Shown here piece by piece: positions 25,002-33,146 of a stretch of 64,000 nucleotides of DNA. This stretch comes from Sutcliffiella tianshenii (lineage in GTDB: Bacteria; Bacillota; Bacilli; Bacillales; Bacillaceae_I): contig NZ_JAFBED010000006.1 of assembly GCF_016908565.1 (NCBI RefSeq), forward strand, positions 124,001 to 188,000. The letters run 5' to 3'. A program made the position numbers and the translations under genes. The first letter of the stretch is position 1, and every line of letters starts with the position of its first letter. Under the pieces are notes generated by a model, which was not told where the DNA came from, ran no database searches, and saw only the letters and a list, made by a program, of their open reading frames with translations.

Positions 25002-25145
25002 TGAATTTTACTTTCCTGCTAAAAAATTCATCCTGTACATAAATATCCCAAATATCTCGAAAGCAAACATTTTGACATCGAGATATGTATATGATAAAAA
25101 TGTTAAGTAAATAATAATCCAACAAGAAGAGGGAGAGATTTCTTC

Positions 25146-25772
25146 ATGACTACTACCAATAAAAATTCAGCTATTTCTGTAATGAATGAACGTCATTCTG
25201 TTCGTAAATATACCCAATATGAAATGCCACAAGCAGATCTGCAAGCTATCCTTGAGGCGACAATCACAGCACCATCGTCCTGGAACCTGCAGCATTGGAA
25301 GTTCCTTGTCATCCAGTCAGATGCACAAAAGGAAAAACTTCTGCCTATCGCATACAACCAGCAGCAAGTGGTCGACAGCTCTGTAACCATTGCCATTCTT
25401 GGAGACTTGGAAGCGAACCATAATGCGGAAAAAGTATACGGGGAAGTCGTGAACAAAGGCTACATGACCCCAGAAGTGAAAGAAATGCTCACTGGCCAAA
25501 TTCATGGTGCTTATACGAACGATCAATTCGCTCGTGACGAAGCTGTGATGAACAGCTCTCTTGCGGCGATGCAACTGATGCTTGCTGCAAAAGACCTTGG
25601 CTATGATACTGTTCCTATGGGTGGATTTGACCGCGCAGCATTCAAAAAGGAGTTCAACGTTCCAGAACGCTACATCCCGGTGATGCTGATCTCGGTTGGT
25701 AAAGCTGCCGCAGAGGCACACGGAACATTGCGCTTACCTCTTGATGAAGTGGTTGCATACGAAACATTTTAA
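25146..25772 (+). CDS. Nitroreductase family FMN oxidoreductase
   Basis: 208 residues, full family length. RHSVRKY (about 17-23) and APSSWNLQHWKF (about 41-52) make the FMN site; LGYDTVPMGGFD and VMLISVGKA near the C-terminus complete the fold. It should reduce nitro-compounds, quinones or similar with NAD(P)H as an FMN-bound dimer in the cytoplasm. AGAGGGAGAGATTTCTTC precedes the ATG. A strong terminator follows. Confidence 0.9.
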   Translation: MTTTNKNSAISVMNERHSVRKYTQYEMPQADLQAILEATITAPSSWNLQHWKFLVIQSDAQKEKLLPIAYNQQQVVDSSVTIAILGDLEANHNAEKVYGEVVNKGYMTPEVKEMLTGQIHGAYTNDQFARDEAVMNSSLAAMQLMLAAKDLGYDTVPMGGFDRAAFKKEFNVPERYIPVMLISVGKAAAEAHGTLRLPLDEVVAYETF

Positions 25773-25784
25773 TGGATAGAATGG

Positions 25785-25824
25785 AAGGCCCGCTTTGCAA
25801 TTGTTGCAAGGTGGGCTTTTTTTG
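25785..25824 (+). terminator. Rho-independent terminator
   Basis: GCCCGCTTTGCAA and TTGCAAGGTGGGC form a long stem with T7 after it, following the nitroreductase. Confidence 0.9.
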
Positions 25825-25912
25825 TTGTATCAAAACAACTCAATCATAACTTGATATACATAGTTGAAGGAAAAACTTACAATAAAAGTATCAAAACGAA
25901 GAGGTGATGGAA

Positions 25913-26767
25913 GTGTTCAATATGAAGAAAATCGGGGTACAGATTGCAAATTGGAGAAAGGCAAAAAAGCTGACACAAATGAATTTGGCAGATCAGCTTG
26001 GTGTCAGTTATCAGGCTGTGAGCAACTGGGAACGTGGCGAAACGATGCCGGATATTGCAAAGTTACCAGAACTCGCAAGCATTCTAGAGGTAAGTATTGA
26101 TGAGCTCCTCAATAATGAAAAAGGAAGTACGCTGATCAACCAGATTATCGAAGGGGATCAGACTGAATACGTAGTTTCCGTTGAAGAGTTTTCCAATGTT
26201 GCGCCGCTGCTGGATTCAGAAAAGGCAGATGAAGTATTTAAAGGATTAACAGAGGAGCTCACTATGCATGACATTGCTGCATTTGCTCCATTCATAAGCC
26301 AGGAAGTGCTTAATGAGTGTGCCAAGAGAGAGTTTGAAAAAGGAGGAATTCAAGCATTAGTCGGCATCGCGCCTTTTTTAAGCCAGGAAATCATCAACGA
26401 ATGTGCCGAGAAATCATTAAATGATGAGAAAGGAATCAAATCCTTGGCTCCCATCGCCCCATTCATCAGCAAGGACAAGCTAGCTAGCATCGCCGAAAAG
26501 GAATTTGAAACAAAAGGAATAAAGCAAATAAGTGCCATTGCGCCATTCCTAAAAAAAGATTTTATCTCCTCCATAGCAAAACAAAGCTTTGAAAAGGATG
26601 GCATCCAATCGATTGTCCCTATATGCCCCTTTATTGATCAAAAGGTGCTAAACGAAATTGCGCTGAAGGCAGTTTCTGAAAAAGGATTAAAGGAAATCCT
26701 GCCCGTTGTGCCGTTTATTAATCAGGATTTAATAAATGGATATGTAAAAGAGCGTGTTGGGATATAG
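25913..26767 (+). CDS. XRE-family HTH protein with a ~29-residue repeat domain
   Basis: 284 residues. The N-terminal Cro/CI-type HTH spans about residues 4-64 (KKLTQMNLADQLGVSYQAVS, then NWERGE). The remaining 200 residues are about seven copies of a 28-30 residue unit with the pattern IAPF-I-x(2)-x-x-L-x-x-x-A-x-x-x-FE-x-KGI-x-x-I, probably pairs of helices stacking into a solenoid. It should bind DNA as a regulator and use the repeat surface for a partner protein or self-assembly. GTG 25913 is chosen from the spacing to GAGGTG; ATG 25922 is an alternative. No target gene is adjacent. Confidence 0.85.
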   Translation: MFNMKKIGVQIANWRKAKKLTQMNLADQLGVSYQAVSNWERGETMPDIAKLPELASILEVSIDELLNNEKGSTLINQIIEGDQTEYVVSVEEFSNVAPLLDSEKADEVFKGLTEELTMHDIAAFAPFISQEVLNECAKREFEKGGIQALVGIAPFLSQEIINECAEKSLNDEKGIKSLAPIAPFISKDKLASIAEKEFETKGIKQISAIAPFLKKDFISSIAKQSFEKDGIQSIVPICPFIDQKVLNEIALKAVSEKGLKEILPVVPFINQDLINGYVKERVGI

Positions 26768-26881
26768 TAGAGTCATTCAATAAACGTTTCTTTGGGCAGA
26801 GTTGGGTCAGGGTGCTGGGAGCTCGTGCGGAAAGGTCGGGAGTTCATGCCGAACGACCAGCAGCATGATAAAAATAATATA

Positions 26882-27070
26882 AATAAGCGGAGATTTTCCG
26901 GTTAAATGCAGATTGTAGCTTGTAGCGGGGAAAATAAGGGAAGATTTTCCGCTTATGCACAGCAAAATCATCCATTTTTGAATTTTTCGAGCCAATAGGC
27001 GGAATTTCTCCGTCTATTTCAGCCTTTTTTAATAGTAATTACTAAATAAGCGGAATATTTCCGTCTATTT
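26882..27070. repeat. Array of four short palindromes (AATAAGCGGAA..TTCCGCTTATT type)
   Basis: Four imperfect palindromes at 26882-26902, 26933-26956, 26994-27019 and 27044-27070, spaced 50-61 bases apart. All centre on a CGGAnAnTTTCCG-type core flanked by AATAAG/CTTATT or AATAGG/CTATTT. The 465-base gap between the HTH gene and the next gene holds no other feature that I can see. Confidence 0.7.
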
Positions 27071-27231
27071 ATCGGCTCTAGCGCTAAATCTGATCTCCCA
27101 ACCGATAAGTGCGAACCGTCTTGATCCTAGATGAAGGAATCAGCCGCAAAGATCAATAGAATTTTCACTTAAAATAGAAGGATTTACCAGGATTTTGTCG
27201 AAACTTAAGTAAAAATAGAAACTGATTTAAG

Positions 27232-27573
27232 GTGGAGATTCATATAAACATTGCAATGGTAGACGTAAAAGTGAAATTGAGCGGCCTTCAATTAAATGAA
27301 CGTGAAACAAAAATTCTAGAAGTGCTGCTGCTGAACATGTGTGCGCAGACGAACGCTCAAGTAACGAAAGGCGGGATGGCTTTGAATCCGTTGGAAAAAA
27401 CGGAGGAAAGCGATATTTTTCACCAACAATTGGCTTGGCAACAGTCAATCACATCTGAGCAGTATGAACAGATGAAAGAGGAACTCAGCCGCCGCATTAC
27501 AAATGCCATAAAAATGTGCGAATTGCCTGAAGTTGAAATAGACTATAAAGAGAATGCTTATTTAAATATTTAA
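27232..27573 (+). CDS. Uncharacterised 113-residue protein
   Basis: Soluble, helix-rich protein (NERETKILEVLLLNMC, EQMKEELSRRITNAIKMCE); family not recognised. The start is uncertain: GTG 27232 overlaps AAGGTGGAG, while ATG 27256 is far from it. Intact frame and codon use like its neighbours suggest a real gene. Confidence 0.55.
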   Translation: MEIHINIAMVDVKVKLSGLQLNERETKILEVLLLNMCAQTNAQVTKGGMALNPLEKTEESDIFHQQLAWQQSITSEQYEQMKEELSRRITNAIKMCELPEVEIDYKENAYLNI

Positions 27574-27629
27574 TTAAAACCGCCTCAAGTATTTTGTCAT
27601 GAATATATAAGTGGAAGGCGGATCAGAAC

Positions 27630-27875
27630 ATGGAAAATGCGCTTAAAAAAGCACACAGCTTCAGCAGCAGGCATAGAAAAGAACTGGAATCGGGTAAGGT
27701 ATGCGGATGCTTTTATTGCTTGAAAATCTTCAGCCCAAAAGAAATAGAAGAGTGGTGCGATAATGGGGATACTGCTCTTTGTCCTTATTGTGGAATAGAT
27801 TCCGTTATAGGGGACAATTCCGGGTACCCCATTACAGGAAAGTTTCTAAAGGATATGCATCATTATTGGTTTTAA
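27630..27875 (+). CDS. Small zinc-ribbon-like cytoplasmic protein
   Basis: 81 residues with two CxxC pairs, CFYC near residues 27-30 and CPYC near 53-56, spaced as in a zinc ribbon, and a conserved-looking ending GKFLKDMHHYWF. Such short proteins are widespread and of unknown function. GTGGAAGGCGG precedes the ATG at a somewhat long spacing. Confidence 0.7.
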   Translation: MENALKKAHSFSSRHRKELESGKVCGCFYCLKIFSPKEIEEWCDNGDTALCPYCGIDSVIGDNSGYPITGKFLKDMHHYWF

Positions 27876-27897
27876 TCAATGATTTGGGGGAGTAAGG

Positions 27898-28452
27898 ATG
27901 TTTTCGTACAAAGTAGATAAAGAGATATCCATCGAATTGCTTCAGCTTCATCACACAGAAGAGTTATTTACTTTGATTGATGCCAATCGCGAACATCTTA
28001 GGAAGTGGCTCCTGTGGGTGGATAAACGTCAGTCACCAGATGATTTGGAACCGGTCATTCCGATCTGGCTACAAAACTATGCAGATAACAATGGCTTTGA
28101 CGCTGGTATCAGATTTAACGGAAAGCTTGTGGGGATGATCGGTCTGCATTATATCGACTGGAAGAACAAATCTACGAGTATCGGTTATTTTCTTGCCGAG
28201 GATGCTCAGGGTCATGGTATCATTACAAAATCGATTTCGGCATTGCTGGATTACTTGTTTGATAGCCTGAAGATTCATAGAGTGGAAATACAATGTGCGG
28301 TCGGTAATACTAAAAGCATTTCAGTCCCCCATAGGCTGGGATTTGCAAAAGAAGGAATTAAACGGGACGGGCAGTGGCTATATGACCATTATGAAGACTT
28401 GGTAACGTATAGTATGTTAGATCGTGAGTGGAAAGAAAGGCGTGCGAGGTGA
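27898..28452 (+). CDS. GNAT acetyltransferase, RimL/YdaF type
   Basis: 184 residues. The opening ISIELLQLHHTEELFTLIDANREHL and LRKWLLWV segments and the acetyl-CoA loop in EDAQGHGIITKS (near 102-113) are typical of ribosomal-protein-serine acetyltransferases of the YdaF/RimL group. It should transfer acetyl from acetyl-CoA to a protein N-terminus or polyamine. TTGGGGGAGTAAGG precedes the ATG; the next gene starts five bases after its stop, so the two are coupled. Confidence 0.85.
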   Translation: MFSYKVDKEISIELLQLHHTEELFTLIDANREHLRKWLLWVDKRQSPDDLEPVIPIWLQNYADNNGFDAGIRFNGKLVGMIGLHYIDWKNKSTSIGYFLAEDAQGHGIITKSISALLDYLFDSLKIHRVEIQCAVGNTKSISVPHRLGFAKEGIKRDGQWLYDHYEDLVTYSMLDREWKERRAR

Positions 28453-28457
28453 GGAGC

Positions 28458-29471
28458 ATGATTACATATCCAATACTAAAAAAGGGCGCAACTATCGGAG
28501 TGACCGCACCTTCATCCGGTGTTCCTGAAGAATTGCACCATATCGTGGAGAGAGCAGTTTCAAGGTTAAATGCGGAAGGATACGAAGTTATTTGCAGTGA
28601 GATAGTCTGGACAGATGTGAAGACAAGGTCTGCTTCTGCCAAAAAGAGAGCAGAAGATTTTCAAAGGATGATGGAGGACGAGAATATTGATCTCATCATT
28701 CCACCATGGGGCGGTGAGCTATTGATAGAAACCCTGGAACACATTGATTTTGAGAAGATACATCCGAAGTGGGTCATGGGTTATTCAGATACGAGCATGC
28801 TGCTGCTTGCCATTACTTTGAAAACCGGGATAGCAACTGCACATGGAACGAATCTGGTGGACCTGCGCGGCGAATATTCGGATAAGACCACTGCAATGTG
28901 GAGGAATGTGTTGGCTACACAAAAAGGCAATTCCATCGTCCAGTATTCTTCTGAAAAGTTCCAAAAGGAATGGCATCACGAGAATCCCTCACCTATGATA
29001 TTCCACTTGACCGAAGAGACGAGCTGGAAGTCTGTTGCAGGTGGAAGTGTAACGATGTCCGGGCGCCTGCTTGGTGGCTGCATCGATATTGTGCGGCATA
29101 TGATCGGAACACCGTTTGGAGATGTGAAAACGTTCCGCAGCAGCTTTACAGATGGTGAACCAATAATATGGTACTTCGAAAACTGTAATATGAAAACGAC
29201 GGATCTAAGAAGGACATTGGTGCAGATGAAGCTTGCAGGCTGGTTTGATGGATGCGCAGGCATCATGTTCGGAAGAAGTCCTGCCAATACGCCGGTGGAT
29301 GATTATCTAATAGAAGATGTCTATCAGGATTTATATGGAGACATTAAGGTACCTGTGCTCTATGACATAGACTGCGGCCATATACCACCACAAATCACGC
29401 TGATCAACGGTTCATTTGCTGAAGTGGAAGTGGAGGATGGGAAAGGGATTGTGAAGCAGACTTTCATTTAA
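28458..29471 (+). CDS. S66 family peptidase (LD-carboxypeptidase / MccF-like)
   Basis: 337 residues. The N-terminal GATIGVTAPSSGVPEE and the nucleophile region VMGYSDTSML (Ser about 115) define family S66; GGCIDIVRHMIGTPFGD near residue 205 and the late CGHIPPQIT His region complete the Ser-Glu-His set. Family members trim the tetrapeptide of murein or, as MccF, cleave microcin C-type acyl-adenylates. The GTPFGD segment is closer to the MccF-like branch, but the distinction is an inference. GAGGTGAGGAGC precedes ATG 28458. Coupled to the upstream acetyltransferase, a context seen with detoxification genes. Confidence 0.85.
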   Translation: MITYPILKKGATIGVTAPSSGVPEELHHIVERAVSRLNAEGYEVICSEIVWTDVKTRSASAKKRAEDFQRMMEDENIDLIIPPWGGELLIETLEHIDFEKIHPKWVMGYSDTSMLLLAITLKTGIATAHGTNLVDLRGEYSDKTTAMWRNVLATQKGNSIVQYSSEKFQKEWHHENPSPMIFHLTEETSWKSVAGGSVTMSGRLLGGCIDIVRHMIGTPFGDVKTFRSSFTDGEPIIWYFENCNMKTTDLRRTLVQMKLAGWFDGCAGIMFGRSPANTPVDDYLIEDVYQDLYGDIKVPVLYDIDCGHIPPQITLINGSFAEVEVEDGKGIVKQTFI

Positions 29472-29560
29472 ATTCTTCCTGAAAATGCTCTACTGATGGA
29501 GGAGAGGTTTATTGTTTCCGGATTGTGAAAATAATTTAATATAAAGGAACACATAATAAA

Positions 29561-29593
29561 AGGAGTCAAAGCGAGACCAACGCTTTGACTCCT
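29561..29593 (-). terminator. Terminator of the toxin mRNA
   Basis: A perfect 13-bp stem, AGGAGTCAAAGCG and CGCTTTGACTCCT, around seven bases. On the minus strand it is followed by TTTTATT; on the plus strand no T run follows. Confidence 0.75.
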
Positions 29594-29639
29594 GACAGAT
29601 GAATGCTGCAGTGGCACAGCTACTGTGGGCAAACGAAAA

Positions 29640-29690
29640 GATCCACCCGTACTGCACATGCAAGCTTTGGACGGGTGGATTATTTTTTTC
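29640..29690. terminator. Terminator/shared hairpin at the toxin 3' end
   Basis: GATCCACCCGT and ACGGGTGGAT(T) enclose a 20-base loop. The plus strand has TATTTTTTT after it, the minus strand CTTTTCG. It begins directly at the toxin stop codon. Confidence 0.75.
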
Positions 29691-29775
29691 GATTGATTTC
29701 GATCAGGACGACCACAAAGCTCAATAATTCCAGAATGAACATCCCGGACGTTAAAAAGATTTGCAGTTCGTTCAT
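29680..29775 (-). CDS. Holin-like small toxin (type I toxin candidate)
   Basis: 31 residues: a polar start MNELQIFLTSGM, one membrane helix (about 8-26) and a basic end NRKK. This is the layout of the Hol_Tox/TxpA-BsrG-like membrane toxins. GGGGGTGG lies before the ATG. The mRNA 5' region at 29811-29822 repeats the sequence of the 3' terminator arm, so the 3' strand ATCCACCCGT can pair with ACGGGTGGAT in the 5' leader, a trait of type I toxin mRNAs. Expected action: membrane depolarisation when not repressed by the antisense RNA. Confidence 0.65.
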   Translation of the reverse strand: MNELQIFLTSGMFILELLSFVVVLIEINRKK

Positions 29776-29887
29776 GCGGCGCCACCCCCATTCTCCACAG
29801 GGATTTAGCCGATCCACCCGTATTCATCTGTCCTTCATAGTATAGCCAGATTCATGGTGGCCGAACATCCGGTCATCAATTTTTTGC

Positions 29888-30658
29888 CTATTTTTCATAA
29901 AGGTAGCCCAGAAACTCCGGCAGCCTTGCACGCCATGCCGCTTCATTATGGACTGCATCCTCGATTATCTCGAACCGGACATGCGCCACCTTTTCCTTCA
30001 ACAAATCATATACCGCCTGACTCGAATCGATGTAGACCTGATGATTGATGAATGAAGTATCTTCCTTTGTTCCAATGTCTAAATAAAAGCGTTCCAATCC
30101 TGTCAAATCTCTTTCTTTTATGTAAGCTTCGATTTCGGTCTGATTGATCCAGTAAGCGGAGGAGAGGGATCCTATCCTTTTATAGATATTTGGATATCTG
30201 CAACCGGCATAAGTGGATATCAACCCGCCCATGGAGCTGCCTGCCATTGCTGTATCATCGGGGATTGTCCGATATTTCTCATCTATCCTTGGCTTTAGTT
30301 CGTGCGTGATGTACTCGATGTATTCCTTACCCTTACCGCCAGTAAGATTCTCATCATCAAATAACCGCTGACCCAACTCCCGGTTTTCCCATGGTGCATA
30401 CTCATTGAAACGTTCAAATCCTTCCCTGTTGCAGTCGATCCCAACAATGATTATTTCGAGGTCGCTCTGCTCGAGATAATCCTTCAACCCCCAGCTCACA
30501 CCGAAGCTTGCCTCCTCATCGAGAAACAGATTCTGGCCGTCATGCATATATAGAACAGGATAACGTTTTTCAGAAGTATGGTAGCTTTTCGGCAATAGGA
30601 CACTGACCCTTCTATCGGACTCGAAGGGAGTGATGGTGACAGTAAAATATTCAAGCAT
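29888..30658 (-). CDS. Esterase-D-type alpha/beta hydrolase
   Basis: 256 residues. The opening VTITPFESDRRVSVLLP and YPVLYMHDGQNLF, the nucleophile elbow GSSMGGLIS (Ser near 122) and a late AVHNEAAW histidine mark the putative esterase (esterase D / enterochelin esterase-like) family. No signal peptide, so it acts inside the cell, possibly on siderophore esters or S-acyl compounds; no siderophore genes are near. ATG 30658 has AAAGGGG nine bases upstream; an in-frame ATG at 30679 is less well placed. Confidence 0.85.
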   Translation of the reverse strand: MLEYFTVTITPFESDRRVSVLLPKSYHTSEKRYPVLYMHDGQNLFLDEEASFGVSWGLKDYLEQSDLEIIIVGIDCNREGFERFNEYAPWENRELGQRLFDDENLTGGKGKEYIEYITHELKPRIDEKYRTIPDDTAMAGSSMGGLISTYAGCRYPNIYKRIGSLSSAYWINQTEIEAYIKERDLTGLERFYLDIGTKEDTSFINHQVYIDSSQAVYDLLKEKVAHVRFEIIEDAVHNEAAWRARLPEFLGYLYEK

Positions 30659-30771
30659 ATTTATAAGCCCCTTTTTCATTCTTAGTACCTCTTATTATAT
30701 AAAATTATTGAGTAGATGAAAGCATTTTAATGATAAAATGAAAATATTCAAAAAAGAACGGAGCTGGCAGG

Positions 30772-31308
30772 ATGAAGGTCGGTCTAATCAGGCACTTCAA
30801 GGTGACACGGGGGTACCCGGACAATCGGGTGACAGCCGAGGAACTCCTGAAGTGGGTGGAGGAATATGATGCATCGGAAGTGGAAGAGAACGATTTGGAT
30901 TTAAAAAATATAGATTGGAAGAGATGCTACTCGAGTGATCTCCCACGGGCCGTAAAAACGGCAGAAAAAGCTTTTAAGGGAGATATTACACTTTTGAAGG
31001 AGCTCAGGGAAATAACCGTGGCGCCGATTTTCCCGCCCAATAGAAGGCTCCCCCTCAAACTTCATCTATTATCCATCCGCATGGCTTGGCTATTTAACCA
31101 TAAGTCGCAGCCTGTGAGTAAAAGGGAATTGCAAACACGAATAAGTGATACGTTGGATAAAATACTTTCCAGCAAAGAAAACACCCTCATCGTCAGCCAT
31201 GGAGGCGTCATGATGCTTTTGCGAAAAGAGTTGTTGAGAAGGGGATTCCGAGGGCCCGAATTCAAGATTGCCAATAACGGTGAGTTGTATTTGTTTGAAA
31301 AAAGATGA
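30772..31308 (+). CDS. Histidine phosphatase family protein (first of two)
   Basis: 178 residues. The catalytic motif is LIRHFKV (His about 8), a variant of the usual RHG; the second half ends with the VSHGGVM motif that supplies the other His near residue 142. The fold is that of phosphoglycerate-mutase-like phosphatases. The substrate is unknown. CGGAGCTGGCAGG precedes the ATG. The P-loop kinase follows 21 bases later. Confidence 0.8.
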   Translation: MKVGLIRHFKVTRGYPDNRVTAEELLKWVEEYDASEVEENDLDLKNIDWKRCYSSDLPRAVKTAEKAFKGDITLLKELREITVAPIFPPNRRLPLKLHLLSIRMAWLFNHKSQPVSKRELQTRISDTLDKILSSKENTLIVSHGGVMMLLRKELLRRGFRGPEFKIANNGELYLFEKR

Positions 31309-31329
31309 TTGGAATTGGGAGTGACTTTG

Positions 31330-32013
31330 ATGAGAAGGTCAGAGCTTATTGAAACTCTACTAAATACTATATGTGACATTCATCTGCCTCATCCTGTGCG
31401 AGTGGGAGTGAGCGGTATTACAGCATCAGGTAAAACAACTCTTGCAAATGAAATTGCAACTGCATTGGAATACAGGGGGGAAAAAGTTATCAGAACTAGT
31501 ATTGATCATTTTCATAACCCAAAGACAATTCGCTATAAACAAGGGAAAGATTCAGCGATTGGCTATTACAACGATGCGCATGATTATACATCTTTTATGG
31601 AAAAGCTGCTGATTCCCCTTGGAGATTCTGGGCACCTTAGATACCAACCTGCATCTTTTAATTTGGAAAAAGATGAATATATTTCGTCCAATGAAGAGTC
31701 AGCAACAGAAGACTCCGTGTTAATCGTGGATGGCACATTTTTATTCAAGCAGGAGTTGATCGGTCAATTTGATTTTAAAATATTTGTAGAAACAGATTTT
31801 GAGATTGCCAGAAAAAGGGGATCGAAAAGGGAAGAAAAAGCATTTGGTAGTTTGATAAAAGCGGAAGAGATATTTAAAAAAAGGTATCATGCTGCCTCTA
31901 AGCTGTACCTCGAAGAGCATGCTCCACAACATTTTGCAGATGTAGTAGTAAATAATGATGACCTTGATAACCCGATACTGTATAAAAACAATATCCATAA
32001 ACGTGAGAGGTAG
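31330..32013 (+). CDS. P-loop kinase, uridine/nucleoside-kinase-like
   Basis: 227 residues. Walker A is GITASGKTT (about 29-37); ISIDHFHNP-like TSIDHFHNP and the later VLIVDGTFLF (Walker B) are the landmarks of the uridine-kinase/phosphoribulokinase group. The lid region RKRGSKREE provides arginines for phosphate binding. It probably phosphorylates a nucleoside or small alcohol. ATG 31330 follows TGGGAGTGACTTTG; the in-frame TTG at 31309 is less likely. Probably in one transcript with the histidine phosphatase before it. Confidence 0.8.
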   Translation: MRRSELIETLLNTICDIHLPHPVRVGVSGITASGKTTLANEIATALEYRGEKVIRTSIDHFHNPKTIRYKQGKDSAIGYYNDAHDYTSFMEKLLIPLGDSGHLRYQPASFNLEKDEYISSNEESATEDSVLIVDGTFLFKQELIGQFDFKIFVETDFEIARKRGSKREEKAFGSLIKAEEIFKKRYHAASKLYLEEHAPQHFADVVVNNDDLDNPILYKNNIHKRER

Positions 32014-32148
32014 AGTGATCACATAATAAAATGAAGGCTTTTGGGTTATCGGTTGAATCCTTTTCAAGAACAATATGAAGGGATAAACAACCTCAAGATT
32101 CCAAAACAGCCCCCATCCATTGCGGATCAATATTTCTAGGCCTCTAGA

Positions 32149-32673
32149 TCATTTTCTAAGTACCGTAATGAACCCATCCAGAATGTCATGACTCACTTTA
32201 AAGCCTTTTTGCTGATAAAATTCGAGGGCATGGTCATTGCCGTTGGACACGAAGATGAAATGATCCTCCACTTCCTTGAACTGATCCAGCCATTCCATGG
32301 ACATTCGAAAGAGCTTCGAGCCAATGCCATACTTACGATATCCTTCATCGATATAAAATTGTGATAGACAGCCGACAAGGTCCGCTTTTACCGAAGAGAG
32401 ATCAAAGAATGTGGCAAAATCACTGACGTAAACTTCCTTTTGAGACACGTTGGTGTACACATAGCCGACTACTTTTTCCTCATCTTTGACTACAACTATA
32501 TAATTATGAACGGCCTTTTCAATGGAGGGAAGCAATCGTGTATCAAAGTTCATCACGTCAAACCGTTCAGGGGTGATCGTTGCTTTTGATTTCTGAAAGT
32601 CCATGAGTGCATTGCATGGTTCCCGCAGGATTTCGATATCGTTAAAACTAATCGTTTCATATGTAAGCTTCAT
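32149..32673 (-). CDS. GNAT family N-acetyltransferase
   Basis: 174 residues. The acetyl-CoA site is in FYIDEGYRKYGIGSKLFRMS (about 108-127), written here only to its core YRKYGIGSK, followed by the HALEFYQQKGFK C-terminal unit. Substrate unknown. AAAGAGGAGAAAGAATC precedes the ATG. Convergent with the P-loop kinase. Confidence 0.8.
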   Translation of the reverse strand: MKLTYETISFNDIEILREPCNALMDFQKSKATITPERFDVMNFDTRLLPSIEKAVHNYIVVVKDEEKVVGYVYTNVSQKEVYVSDFATFFDLSSVKADLVGCLSQFYIDEGYRKYGIGSKLFRMSMEWLDQFKEVEDHFIFVSNGNDHALEFYQQKGFKVSHDILDGFITVLRK

Positions 32674-32789
32674 GATTCTTTCTCCTCTTTTGTAATGGAT
32701 ATATATTCATTTTAGTATAAAAGTGGATGATGACAAGTACGCAGTTTCACCTGACCTAGTAAGAAAAAACTGAGTAAGGGGGATTCAAT

Positions 32790-33146
32790 ATGGATAGAGA
32801 TATAAAAGGCAATACCCGATTGGAAAATTGTCCTCTTACCTATTCGAGGAATATGATAGGCGGTAAGTGGCGGTTGCCCATTCTCTGGGCAATCAGGCAG
32901 AACGAAACGCTCCGTTATAATGAACTGAAGCGGACTGTAGAAGGAATAACCAACATGATGCTCTCACAATCGTTAAAGGAATTGGAAAGCAATGGCCTGA
33001 TTGTGCGCAAACAGTATTTAGAAATGCCTCCAAGAGTGGAATACTCGCTTACTGTGGAAGGGGAGGAGCTTGTGGATCATCTGAGAGCCCTCGCTCGCTG
33101 GGGAAAGAGGATGCAGGGTCTTCAAGGACACGGTGGAGTGGAATGA
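32790..33146 (+). CDS. HxlR family transcriptional regulator
   Basis: 118 residues. CPLTYSRNMIGGKWRLPILW (about 14-33) and LRYNELKRTVEGITNMMLSQ-type winged helix are diagnostic of HxlR regulators; LENC carries the N-terminal Cys typical of redox or aldehyde sensors. It overlaps the ribokinase start by four bases, so it is coupled to and probably controls that gene. GTAAGGGGG precedes the ATG. Confidence 0.9.
   Translation: MDRDIKGNTRLENCPLTYSRNMIGGKWRLPILWAIRQNETLRYNELKRTVEGITNMMLSQSLKELESNGLIVRKQYLEMPPRVEYSLTVEGEELVDHLRALARWGKRMQGLQGHGGVE

Larger units (their letters stand above)
29512..29690 (+). ncRNA. Predicted antisense antitoxin RNA
   Basis: On the plus strand TTGTTT, 17 bases, TTTAAT (29512-29540) gives a plausible vegetative promoter. 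A transcript from about 29547 would pass the hairpin at 29561-29593 and end at the strong terminator GATCCACCCGT/ACGGGTGGAT plus T7 (29640-29689). It would be antisense to the 3' end of the toxin mRNA, as in TxpA/RatA-type loci. Inferred from signals only. Confidence 0.4.

Noticed and set aside
26807-26995. Minus-strand 62-codon frame
   Set aside because: It runs through the palindrome array, with no ribosome binding site or conserved feature.
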